7,199 bases of DNA, taken from the NCBI GenBank assembly GCA_041685935.1, contig JAWLES010000124.1, forward strand, positions 1 through 7,199, read 5' to 3'. Below the pieces are notes generated by a model, which saw nothing but the letters and a program-made list of their open reading frames with translations, made no database searches and was not told where the DNA came from. Both the position numbers and the translations under genes were made by a program. The DNA comes from JAIPEK01 sp041685935. GTDB taxonomy: Bacteria; Desulfobacterota; Desulfobacteria; Desulfobacterales; Desulfobacteraceae. Position 1 is the stretch's first letter. Every line of letters begins with the position of its first letter. This document shows, in pieces, positions 1 through 6,057 of the stretch.

Positions 1-201
1 AAGATGGGGGACGATGTCCAGAAATGCGTTGAATGCCACGATAAACTCAAGGGCGAAAGAACCGATATCATGGTTCTTGAAAATGCCATGCACGAAAGCT
101 GTGTGGGGTGCCACAAATCTTACAACGAAGAGGAAGCCGGTGATGCCCGGAGAGGGCCTGCACCGACCAAATGCGGCGAATGTCATCCTAGACCCGAATA
201 A
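1..201 (+). CDS. Multihaem c-type cytochrome, class III-like (3' end only)
   Basis: The last 66 codons of a cytochrome c protein are present; the reading frame is open to the left edge, so the true start lies outside the window. Three haem-binding CxxCH motifs are visible: CVECH, CVGCH and CGECH, at residues 8-12, 33-37 and 57-61 counted from the first Met. An extra His three residues before the second motif (HESCVGCH) is well placed to be an axial ligand of another haem. The short spacing, the bis-His pattern and the ending CGECHPRPE resemble cytochrome c3/c7-type domains, which carry electrons in the periplasm of anaerobic respirers. The total number of haems and the signal peptide cannot be seen. 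The internal ATG at position 4 is unlikely to be the start because no export signal would precede the haem motifs. Haem-binding character is certain; the subfamily is probable. Confidence 0.9.
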   Translation, partial: KMGDDVQKCVECHDKLKGERTDIMVLENAMHESCVGCHKSYNEEEAGDARRGPAPTKCGECHPRPE

Positions 202-236
202 AAACAGGCCTGCGAACCTTCCGATCATATTGGTAT

Positions 237-270
237 AAAGGGGAATACTCAAAAGAGGTTCCCCTTTTTT
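237..270 (+). terminator. Intrinsic terminator after the cytochrome gene
   Basis: A perfect 9-bp arm pair, AAAGGGGAA (237-245) and TTCCCCTTT (259-267), is followed by a T run ending at 270. A small inner stem CTC-AAAA-GAG (248-257) can extend the hairpin. It lies 36 bases after the cytochrome stop and before the Dus gene, so the two genes are probably separate transcription units. Confidence 0.85.
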
Positions 271-285
271 AATGCTTCCTTTCTC

Positions 286-289
286 AAGG
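286..289 (+). promoter_or_regulatory. Ribosome binding site supporting the TTG start of the Dus gene
   Basis: AAGG lies 7 bases before the TTG at 297. It is short, but it is the only purine-rich stretch between the upstream in-frame stop (TAA at 270-272) and that TTG. The next in-frame ATG falls inside the conserved FMN-binding APMAG motif, too late to be a start. Confidence 0.5.
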
Positions 290-296
290 CTTTATT

Positions 297-1322
297 TTGA
301 AACCAGTCACAGCAACCCGGCATTTCAATTCCCCCCTGCGCATCCGGGAAAAAACGATCCAAAACCGACTTTTTCTCGCGCCCATGGCCGGGCTCGGCAA
401 CGTTGCCTTCCGGGAACTTGTGGCGGGCTTCGGGGGATTCGGCCTCCTCTTTACAGGGATGTGCAGCGCAAAAGCGGTTCCTTCAGAAAACCCGGCCGTT
501 TCAACTGTTTTCCGGTGGCGCAGACAGGAGCTCGAACATACTGTCTGCCAGATTTTCGGGACAGATCCTTCAGCAATGACTGCAGCCGCGGCAAGAATAG
601 AGCACGAGGGCTTTTTCGCCGTTGATCTCAACTTCGGGTGCTCCGCTTCCGCCATCTGCAAAAAAGGAGCCGGAGCCGCCCTCTTGAAAACACCTGACAG
701 ATGTTTTCAAATCGTTGAACAGGTTCGAAAAAAGGTCTCCTTTCCGACTTTTGTCAAATTCCGGACCGGATGGGAAAACGACATCCAAAACGCCGCCCGC
801 CTGGCAAAGGGGTTTGAAGCAGCAGGTGCGGACCTTCTTGTTTTTCACCCGAGGATAGCGCCGGACCGCAGAACAAGGCCGCCCAGATGGGACCATATCC
901 GGGCGGTGAAAGAAGCTGTGAACATCCCTGTATTCGGCAACGGGAACATTTTTGACGTCAAGGATCCTGAAAAAATGTTATCCCTGACCGGATGTGACGG
1001 TGTATCCATCGGACGGCTCGCAGCTGCCAAACCCTGGATCTTCGCATCCCTTTCAGGCATCCCCGTCCCTGATGAAGAATTATACCGCAACACCGCCCTT
1101 GAAACGGCACGCCTCCTTTTCCACCATTTTGATCAAAAAACCGCTGTAAAGCATTTCAAAAAATGGCTCCCTTACTTTTCAAGCAATTTCAAATTCAGCC
1201 ATGAAATTTACAAAACCCTTGTAACATGCTCTTGCCCGGAAACCATTGAAAAAACATTAAAAACCTTGTTTCAATCCACGCCTGAAATCACATCAAGACC
1301 CAATATAAACCTGTTTGGATAA
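297..1322 (+). CDS. tRNA-dihydrouridine synthase family protein (divergent subtype)
   Basis: This is a 341-residue TIM-barrel flavoprotein of the Dus family. Such enzymes use FMN and NADPH to reduce specific uridines in tRNA to dihydrouridine. Recognisable landmarks in order: the FMN-site motif LAPMAGLGNVAFR (residues 27-39); QIFGTDP (85-91); the catalytic-loop region DLNFGCSASAICKKGAGAALL (start 110), with the presumed proton-donor Cys115; Lys154 in FVKFRTGW; His184 in VFHPR; GNGNI (214-218); and the phosphate-binding end CDGVSIGR followed by PWIF (233-249). Two signatures depart from the usual family form: GCS instead of GCP after the catalytic Cys, and HPR where most members have HGR or HAR. 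Start is TTG, giving about a dozen more residues before the barrel than is typical; CTG at codon 14 is an alternative. It sits alone between a terminator and the next promoter. The family call is firm; which tRNA position it modifies is unknown. Confidence 0.87.
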   Translation: MKPVTATRHFNSPLRIREKTIQNRLFLAPMAGLGNVAFRELVAGFGGFGLLFTGMCSAKAVPSENPAVSTVFRWRRQELEHTVCQIFGTDPSAMTAAAARIEHEGFFAVDLNFGCSASAICKKGAGAALLKTPDRCFQIVEQVRKKVSFPTFVKFRTGWENDIQNAARLAKGFEAAGADLLVFHPRIAPDRRTRPPRWDHIRAVKEAVNIPVFGNGNIFDVKDPEKMLSLTGCDGVSIGRLAAAKPWIFASLSGIPVPDEELYRNTALETARLLFHHFDQKTAVKHFKKWLPYFSSNFKFSHEIYKTLVTCSCPETIEKTLKTLFQSTPEITSRPNINLFG

Positions 1323-1366
1323 AAGATCTTTTAGTGAAGTCCCTGGTGGATATTTCCAATTTGCGA

Positions 1367-1395
1367 TTGACATTAACCGTTTCGCCGGATATGGT
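1367..1395 (+). promoter_or_regulatory. Sigma-70-type promoter for the NSS transporter unit
   Basis: A perfect -35 hexamer TTGACA (1367-1372) and a -10-like TATGGT (1390-1395, four of six consensus bases) are separated by exactly 17 bases. Transcription would start near 1402 and leave a leader of about 80 bases before the ATG at 1482. This gap between the Dus stop and the transporter start is the natural place for a promoter. Confidence 0.6.
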
Positions 1396-1466
1396 TTCCT
1401 TCAATTGTAGATGGACAAGTGCGTATCAGGTAAAAGAAACAAAAACCCCTTACAAAACACAACACG

Positions 1467-1474
1467 AAAGGAGG
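1467..1474 (+). promoter_or_regulatory. Strong ribosome binding site of the transporter
   Basis: AAAGGAGG, a near-perfect Shine-Dalgarno sequence, ends 7 bases before the ATG at 1482. This fixes the start at that ATG, although the frame is open for only a short way upstream in any case. Confidence 0.85.
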
Positions 1475-1481
1475 CAACTGT

Positions 1482-2978
1482 ATGAAAAGAGAAACATGGG
1501 GGACAAGAACCGGGTTTATTCTTGCCGCGGTGGGATCGGCCATAGGCCTTGGAAACATCTGGCGGTTTCCCTACATGGCGTTTGAAAACGGAGGCGGGGC
1601 TTTCCTCATCCCGTATTTTTTCGCACTGATCACCGCAGGTATACCGATTCTGATCCTGGAGTTTTCCCTGGGGCATAAAATGAAAGGGGGGTCACCCTTA
1701 AGTTTTGCCAAGGCGAACAAGAGCTGGGAATGGCTCGGATGGTGGCAGGTGCTCATAAGTTTTGTCATTGCTGTCTACTATGTCGTCATTATCGGGTGGG
1801 CGATAAGCTACACCGGATACTCGCTGTCACTTGCATGGGGAGACGACACCATAGGTTTTTTCGTGGGGGACTTCCTCGGCCTGACCGACGGCCCGTTTCA
1901 ACTCGGCGGATTCCAGGGCATTATCGTTGCCACAACCATCCTGGCGTGGCTGATCAGCTTTGTGGTCCTGTACGCGGGTATTAAGGCCGGGATTGAGAAA
2001 GCAAACAAGATTTTCATGCCGATACTGATCTTCATTCTGCTGATCGTTCTTGTCCGGGGCGTAACCCTTCCGGGCGCTGGCGCAGGACTTGATATGCTTT
2101 TCAAACCTGATTTCACCAAGATTTTCGATGCAGGGGTATGGATTGATGCCTACGGACAGATCTTTTTCACCCTTAGTATCGCATTCGCCATCATGATCAC
2201 CTACTCCAGCTACCTGCCCAAAAAATCCGATATCGTGAATAATGCCTTCATGACCGCACTGCTCAACTGCGGTTTCAGCATTCTGTCAGGTATAGCCATA
2301 TTCAGTATTGTGGGGTTCATGATGCACCAGAGCGGTGGTGAGCTTCCTGAAAAACTTTCCGGGGTGTTTCTGGCATTCGCAACAATCCCCCAGGCCATCA
2401 ACGAGCTGCCTGCCCTTCAGCAGCTTATCGGCGTGCTTTTTTTCCTGTCGCTTACATTTGCAGGTCTGTCCTCCTTCATTTCCATCAATGAAGTTTTGAT
2501 ATCTTCATTCACTGAAAAACTTAATGTGGCCCGCCGCAAAGTTGTCGTGGTCTATACGCTTATCGCCGGCGCAGTCAGCCTTGTATTCACCACAGGTGCC
2601 GGTCTCTACATCCTTGATATCGTTGATCACTGGGTTATGGGATTCGGTGTGGTTCTTTCCGGACTTGTGGAAGTTGTCATTCTGGGCTGGCTTTTCAAAA
2701 CCTCGGCTCTCCGGGATCACTTCGAACCGATTTCAGACTTCAAAGTGGGCAAATGGTGGGAGTTCACCATCAAAATCATTACCCCGCTGGTTCTGGGTGT
2801 CACAGCAATTAATAATTTTATCCAGGAGTTCAGCACACCGTACGGGGACTATGCAACAACCGCTCTTGTCTCCTTCGGCTGGGCCGTGGTTTTAGCCATC
2901 CTGATCATCGGGATCGGTCTTGGAAAATCAGGCTGGTCTGATGCTTCTATACTGGAAACAACACCGAAAGACGAATAA
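1482..2978 (+). CDS. Sodium-dependent amino-acid symporter, NSS/SNF family (LeuT fold)
   Basis: This 498-residue inner-membrane protein belongs to the neurotransmitter:sodium symporter family, whose bacterial members take up amino acids with Na+. The N-terminal signature is clear: GSAIGLGNIWRFPY (residues 18-31) is the unwound TM1 with the sodium-site Asn25 (equivalent to Asn27 of LeuT), followed by ENGGGAFLIPYF (35-46). TM6 is marked by GQIFFTLSIAFAIMITYSSY (225-244) and TM8 by FAGLSSFIS (326-334), where the paired Ser330-Ser331 match the sodium-2 site. About 11-12 membrane segments can be counted. It ends in a short charged cytoplasmic tail, LETTPKDE. The next gene encodes a MetS-like small subunit and its ribosome binding site overlaps this stop codon. 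That pairing resembles MetPS of Corynebacterium glutamicum, a methionine/alanine importer. The substrate here is not readable from sequence: methionine or alanine is the family-based guess, and other small neutral amino acids are possible. Confidence 0.93.
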   Translation: MKRETWGTRTGFILAAVGSAIGLGNIWRFPYMAFENGGGAFLIPYFFALITAGIPILILEFSLGHKMKGGSPLSFAKANKSWEWLGWWQVLISFVIAVYYVVIIGWAISYTGYSLSLAWGDDTIGFFVGDFLGLTDGPFQLGGFQGIIVATTILAWLISFVVLYAGIKAGIEKANKIFMPILIFILLIVLVRGVTLPGAGAGLDMLFKPDFTKIFDAGVWIDAYGQIFFTLSIAFAIMITYSSYLPKKSDIVNNAFMTALLNCGFSILSGIAIFSIVGFMMHQSGGELPEKLSGVFLAFATIPQAINELPALQQLIGVLFFLSLTFAGLSSFISINEVLISSFTEKLNVARRKVVVVYTLIAGAVSLVFTTGAGLYILDIVDHWVMGFGVVLSGLVEVVILGWLFKTSALRDHFEPISDFKVGKWWEFTIKIITPLVLGVTAINNFIQEFSTPYGDYATTALVSFGWAVVLAILIIGIGLGKSGWSDASILETTPKDE

Positions 2979-2983
2979 GGAGG
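2978..2983 (+). promoter_or_regulatory. Ribosome binding site of the small subunit, overlapping the transporter stop codon
   Basis: AGGAGG begins on the last base of the transporter TAA and ends 5 bases before the ATG at 2989. The overlap implies translational coupling and makes the 33-codon frame a credible gene. Confidence 0.85.
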
Positions 2984-2988
2984 TCAAC

Positions 2989-3090
2989 ATGTCGGTTTCA
3001 GCAATCATTTTCATGATTTTCGGTCTTCTCCTCACCTGGGGAGGAGCTGCGATCTGCATATCCATTGCATTGCGCAAACGGGACATATAG
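2989..3090 (+). CDS. metS: MetS-like small subunit of the NSS transporter (33 aa)
   Basis: This 33-residue protein is too short for ordinary gene-length cut-offs. It starts MSVSAIIFMIFGLLLTWGG, continues with a second hydrophobic half (AAICISIALR) and ends KRDI. This is one membrane helix of roughly 25 residues with a short positively charged tail, which predicts the C-terminus in the cytoplasm. The (M)SxxAI start, the central TWGG/WGG motif and the basic tail match what I know of the MetS/MaaS family, small proteins found directly after NSS transporters and required for transport by C. glutamicum MetP. Support is threefold: a perfect AGGAGG at good spacing, a start 10 bases after the transporter stop, and a terminator straight after. 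Its role as an accessory or stabilising subunit is inferred from the family. Confidence 0.88.
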   Translation: MSVSAIIFMIFGLLLTWGGAAICISIALRKRDI

Positions 3091-3109
3091 CCGTTTGAAA
3101 TAAAAGCCT

Positions 3110-3142
3110 GGCCGTGCCGGACTTCCTCCGGCACGGCCTTTT
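3110..3142. terminator. Strong hairpin terminator between convergent genes
   Basis: The arms GGCCGTGCCGGA (3110-3121) and TCCGGCACGGCC (3127-3138) pair perfectly over 12 bp around a 5-base loop, followed by TTTT (3139-3142). It terminates the transporter and small-subunit transcript. On the minus strand the hairpin is followed, after 4 bases, by TTTTA (complement of 3101-3105), so it may also stop the convergent regulator transcript, though less efficiently. Confidence 0.9.
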
Positions 3143-3157
3143 ACCCTGACCCTGCTT

Positions 3158-4681
3158 TTACCTGTAATCCTTGTAATTCAATGCGTACTTTCCAGCCTTG
3201 TAGGAAAACTTTCTGACAGTTACGCCCAGAAGCGCGGCAGCATTGGTCACGTTACCCCTGGTGTTTTTCAGGGCATCCACAATCATCTCCTTTTCAAGGT
3301 TAGCCACCGCATCTTCCAGTGCGAGATCTGAAAGGGTCTCGCTTTTCACCCCGGTCTGAAGGCTCGGGGGCAGATGATAGCTGTGTACGGCACCATCGTT
3401 GCACAGGATCACGGCCCTCTCTATAGCATTTTCAAGCTCCCGTACGTTGCCTGGCCAGTGGTATTCCATAAGCATGTCTATGGCAGGAGTGGTGAACCGC
3501 TTTATATCCTTGAAGTACTCCTTTGAGTACTTTTCCAGAAAATAATCCGCCAGGAGAATAATGTCGGTTTTCCGCATTTTCAGGCTCGGCATGTATATGG
3601 GAAAAACGTTGAGTCTGAAGTAGAGATCATCCCTGAACCGCCCCTGCCTGACCATTTCTTCAAGATTGCTGTTGGTGGCTGCGATGATCCGGACATCACT
3701 TTTCACAGGGCTCAGGCCTCCCACACGTTCGAATTCCTTTTCCTGCAGGAACCGCAAAAGCCTTACCTGGACGCTCATGTCCATGTTGCCTATCTCATCA
3801 AGGAAAAGCGTTCCCTTGTCCGCTACTTCGAATCTTCCCTTTTTCATGCGGGATGCCCCGGAAAACGCCCCTTTTTCATGGCCGAACAACTCGCTTTCAA
3901 TGAGGTTCGTTGGAATCGCGGCACAGTTAAGCTTTACAAAAGGTCCGTCACTCCGGTGGCTGTTGTAGTGAATCGAATTGGCCACAAGCTCCTTTCCCGT
4001 TCCGCTCTCCCCCCTTATCAGCACAGTGGCGTTGCTCCTGGAAACCTGGGAAATCATCTGCAGGACTTCCCGCATTTTGTTGCTGTTGCCGATAATATTG
4101 GAAAAACTGTACCTGGACTCCAGTTCGGTTTTCAGCCGTTCGTTTTCCTGCCTTAACCGCTCTTTTTCAATCCTAAAAATTTCAAGATTGATCACATGAT
4201 GGGCGATCATGGTGGCAACCACGGATAGAATCTGCTCCCCGTTCCGTAAAGAGACGCTTCCCTCAAAGGGTCTGTCCACACTCACGGCACCAATGACCCG
4301 GTCCTTTTTCTTCACCGGCACACAGATGAAGGAATACTCCTGGCCCTGAACGGTGTGGCGCGAATCCGTCCGGTCCAGGAAAAGAGGTTCTTCGCTTATC
4401 CTCGGCACCACGGAAGGCTCCCCGGTTTCCACGACTTTTCCGATGATGCCCTCGCCCAGCTGATACGTTACTTTGTTCAAAGTATCCTCGGGTATGCCGT
4501 GGGCGACTTCGATCCTGATAAGATCCTTTTCAGAGTCCACCAGAAAAATAATTCCCCTTATAAGGTTCAGTGATCGGGAAAGTACAGAAAGGACCTTGTA
4601 AAGGGATTTTTTCAAATCCACGTACTCATCCAGGGCTTCACTGATTTCATAAAGCAGGGAGACCTCGTTTTCAATTTTCAT
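3158..4681 (-). CDS. Sigma-54-dependent transcriptional activator (GAF - AAA+ - Fis HTH)
   Basis: This 507-residue enhancer-binding protein has NifA-like architecture. Residues about 8-165 form a GAF sensor domain (LGEGIIGKVVETGEP at 75-89, ICVPVKKKDRVIGAVSVD at 119-136). A short charged coiled-coil linker follows at about 167-190. The AAA+ domain runs from about 193 to 425, with Walker A GESGTGKE (224-231), the sigma-54 contact loop GAFSGA (271-276), Walker B TLFLDEIG (291-298), AATN (334-337), the arginine-finger region RFRDDLYFRLNVFP (348-361) and sensor II WPGNVRELENAIERAV (409-424). A Fis-type helix-turn-helix lies at about 476-500 (NVTNAAALLGVTVRKFSY). The loop reads GAFSGA, not GAFTGA, a conservative Thr-to-Ser change. 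The linker before the HTH lacks the cysteine pair of oxygen-sensitive NifA proteins, and no nif gene is nearby, so the label NifA would be unsafe. The start is supported by GGAGA 6 bases upstream. It converges on the transport unit and diverges from the HisKA protein; its ligand and targets are unknown. Confidence 0.93.
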   Translation of the reverse strand: MKIENEVSLLYEISEALDEYVDLKKSLYKVLSVLSRSLNLIRGIIFLVDSEKDLIRIEVAHGIPEDTLNKVTYQLGEGIIGKVVETGEPSVVPRISEEPLFLDRTDSRHTVQGQEYSFICVPVKKKDRVIGAVSVDRPFEGSVSLRNGEQILSVVATMIAHHVINLEIFRIEKERLRQENERLKTELESRYSFSNIIGNSNKMREVLQMISQVSRSNATVLIRGESGTGKELVANSIHYNSHRSDGPFVKLNCAAIPTNLIESELFGHEKGAFSGASRMKKGRFEVADKGTLFLDEIGNMDMSVQVRLLRFLQEKEFERVGGLSPVKSDVRIIAATNSNLEEMVRQGRFRDDLYFRLNVFPIYMPSLKMRKTDIILLADYFLEKYSKEYFKDIKRFTTPAIDMLMEYHWPGNVRELENAIERAVILCNDGAVHSYHLPPSLQTGVKSETLSDLALEDAVANLEKEMIVDALKNTRGNVTNAAALLGVTVRKFSYKAGKYALNYKDYR

Positions 4682-4687
4682 TGAATC

Positions 4688-4692
4688 TCTCC
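4688..4692 (-). promoter_or_regulatory. Ribosome binding site of the sigma-54 activator
   Basis: GGAGA on the minus strand, within GGCGGAGAG, lies 6 bases before the ATG at 4681-4679 and supports that start. Confidence 0.65.
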
Positions 4693-4748
4693 GCCTGCCG
4701 TGATGAATAACCGTATCCGTTTCATAATTCTTGATTTAATATTCAATC

Positions 4749-4757
4749 TGTTATAAT
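4749..4757 (+). promoter_or_regulatory. Extended -10 promoter for the HisKA protein / desulfidase operon
   Basis: TGTTATAAT is a perfect extended -10 element (TGn plus TATAAT at 4752-4757) in the AT-rich divergent region. A weak -35, TTGATT (4731-4736), lies 15 bases upstream, shorter than ideal, but extended -10 promoters tolerate a poor -35. Transcription would start near 4764, leaving a leader of about 70 bases. Confidence 0.5.
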
Positions 4758-4799
4758 AATTAAACGAAAACAAACTTGAGCATATGTAATACGAATAAC

Positions 4800-4819
4800 G
4801 GCTAAGGTCAATCCTTACC
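4800..4819. promoter_or_regulatory. Imperfect inverted repeat in the leader of the HisKA protein gene
   Basis: TAAGG (4803-4807) and CCTTA (4813-4817) flank the 5-base spacer TCAAT. Outer GG (4800-4801) and CC (4818-4819) can pair across a bulged C. It sits between the predicted promoter and the AGGA at 4822, where it could be an operator half-site pair or a weak hairpin affecting translation. It is short enough to be chance. Confidence 0.25.
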
Positions 4820-4821
4820 GT

Positions 4822-4825
4822 CAGG
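4822..4825 (+). promoter_or_regulatory. Ribosome binding site supporting the TTG start of the HisKA protein
   Basis: AGGA lies 9 bases before the TTG at 4835. The only nearby alternative, the ATG at 4886 (codon 18), has no comparable site at proper spacing and would clip the start of the GAF domain helix. Confidence 0.5.
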
Positions 4826-4834
4826 ACAAAGCCA

Positions 4835-6034
4835 TTGGCAACAGAGCCAGGAAAATCAAAAGGAGCCGGTGATACCATTCAGGTAATGCTGGATATTTCC
4901 AACATAATCAGCAGCTCCCTTAATCTCAACCTTCTCTACAAAAACATCCACAGATCACTCGGTAAAATCCTCAACGCGGATAATTTTTTCATAGCTCTTC
5001 TGGACGAACAAAAGGATACGGTCTCCTTCCCCTATTACGTTGATACCATGGACAAATCACCGGGTAAGATTTCCCATTTCAGCCAGAGAGCCACACTTAC
5101 AGGCCAGGTGATCAGGAAAAAAAAGCCTTTGCTTTTCAGCCACAAGGAAATCCTCGACTTTATCAGAAACCGGAATCTTCAAAAAATCGGCACAATATCC
5201 AGAGTCTGGATGGGAGCTCCCCTGGTGGTCACCAGCAGGGTCATCGGAGTTGTGGTAATGCAGAACTACGTTTCTGAAAACACCTACACCAGAAGAGACC
5301 TTGACATTCTCACCTCGGTTTCCCGCCACATCGCCATCGCCATAGAGAGGAAGCTCTCTGACGACGCCTTGAAAGAGCAGAGCAAAATACTTGAAAAAAT
5401 CCTGGAAACCTCGCTTGTGGGAATTGCGCTCTTAAAATACAGGCGGTTTTCATGGGTCAACCGGGAGTTTGTAAATCTTATGGGCTACAGCAGCAAGAAT
5501 GAACTCGAGAACAAAAGCTCAAAGGTTATCTATGAATCAGAACAAGAGTATGAACGGGCGGGAAAAATTATCTCCGCCACGTTTATGAAAAACAGCAAGG
5601 TCGATTTTGAGTACACACTCAAAAGAAAAGACGGGACAACCTTCCCGGCCCATATAAAACTCAGCACTGCAGACCCGTACGACCCTCTTTCCTGGACCAT
5701 CGCCACCATAATGGACATATCCGCCCGCAAAACCGCTGAGAGGGAAAAAGTAGAGCGTGAAAAACTCCAGGGTGTCCTTGAAATGGCCGGTGCGGTCTGC
5801 CACGAGCTCAATCAGCCGCTTCAGGCAATACTCGGATATTCAGACCTTCTGACAATGACCCGAACCCGGGATAAACCGGAAAAAGTGAATCAGCATATTG
5901 ATTCCATCAAATCACAGACTGCGAGAATCGGGGAGATAACCAAACAGCTTTCCAATCTTACCCGGTACAAGACCATCGACTACCCGGGCAACACCAGAAT
6001 CGTGGATATTTGGAACTCCGGAACTCAACAGTAA
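4835..6034 (+). CDS. GAF-PAS-HisKA signalling protein lacking an ATPase domain
   Basis: This 399-residue protein appears soluble. A GAF domain covers about 15-173 (LDISNIISSSLNLNLLY near the start; APLVVTSRVIGVVVMQNY at 128-145). A PAS domain covers about 184-298 (ILETSLVGIALL, FVNLMGYSS, KRKDGTTFPAHIKL, and the typical TIMDISARK exit). A charged coiled-coil stretch (300-315) leads into a HisKA dimerisation domain with the H-box VCHELNQPLQAILGYSDLL (321-339), where His323 is the predicted phosphoacceptor. The protein stops at about residue 399, just after the second HisKA helix. The N, G1, F and G2 boxes of the HATPase domain are absent, and the desulfidase gene begins 23 bases later, so there is no room for it in another frame. 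Alone it should not autophosphorylate; it could be phosphorylated in trans, act as a phosphatase or phosphotransfer partner, or signal by protein contact. The TTG start is chosen on AGGA spacing. It is likely co-transcribed with the desulfidase. Confidence 0.88.
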   Translation: MATEPGKSKGAGDTIQVMLDISNIISSSLNLNLLYKNIHRSLGKILNADNFFIALLDEQKDTVSFPYYVDTMDKSPGKISHFSQRATLTGQVIRKKKPLLFSHKEILDFIRNRNLQKIGTISRVWMGAPLVVTSRVIGVVVMQNYVSENTYTRRDLDILTSVSRHIAIAIERKLSDDALKEQSKILEKILETSLVGIALLKYRRFSWVNREFVNLMGYSSKNELENKSSKVIYESEQEYERAGKIISATFMKNSKVDFEYTLKRKDGTTFPAHIKLSTADPYDPLSWTIATIMDISARKTAEREKVEREKLQGVLEMAGAVCHELNQPLQAILGYSDLLTMTRTRDKPEKVNQHIDSIKSQTARIGEITKQLSNLTRYKTIDYPGNTRIVDIWNSGTQQ

Positions 6035-6057
6035 CCGACTGACCCAGGAATCACCAC

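Noticed and set aside
284..661. Minus-strand 125-codon frame opposite the Dus gene
   Set aside because: It is antisense to conserved Dus motifs and its translation resembles no family I know; it is a shadow of the real gene.
1321..1332. Palindrome AAAAGATCTTTT right after the Dus stop codon as a terminator
   Set aside because: It is a perfect 12-base palindrome but has no loop and little GC, so it would not form a stable terminator hairpin. No clear terminator was found for this gene.
1344..1364. Possible sigma-54 -24/-12 element upstream of the transporter (TGG at 1347-1349, TTGC at 1361-1364)
   Set aside because: There are 13 bases between the GG and GC doublets, where 10 are required, and the CAC after TGG is missing. 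A sigma-70 type TTGACA/TATGGT pair nearby explains transcription better.
3158..4681. Naming the activator NifA
   Set aside because: The architecture matches, but there are no nif genes in the window and the conserved cysteine linker of oxygen-sensitive NifA is missing; many other GAF-type sigma-54 activators share the same layout.
4834..4850. TTGGCA near the start of the HisKA protein as a -24 element
   Set aside because: No TTGC follows at the correct distance, and the site lies at or inside the coding start.
4835..6034. Calling this gene a complete sensor histidine kinase
   Set aside because: No N, G1, F or G2 box is present after the HisKA domain, and only 23 bases separate its stop from the next gene, so the usual label would mislead.
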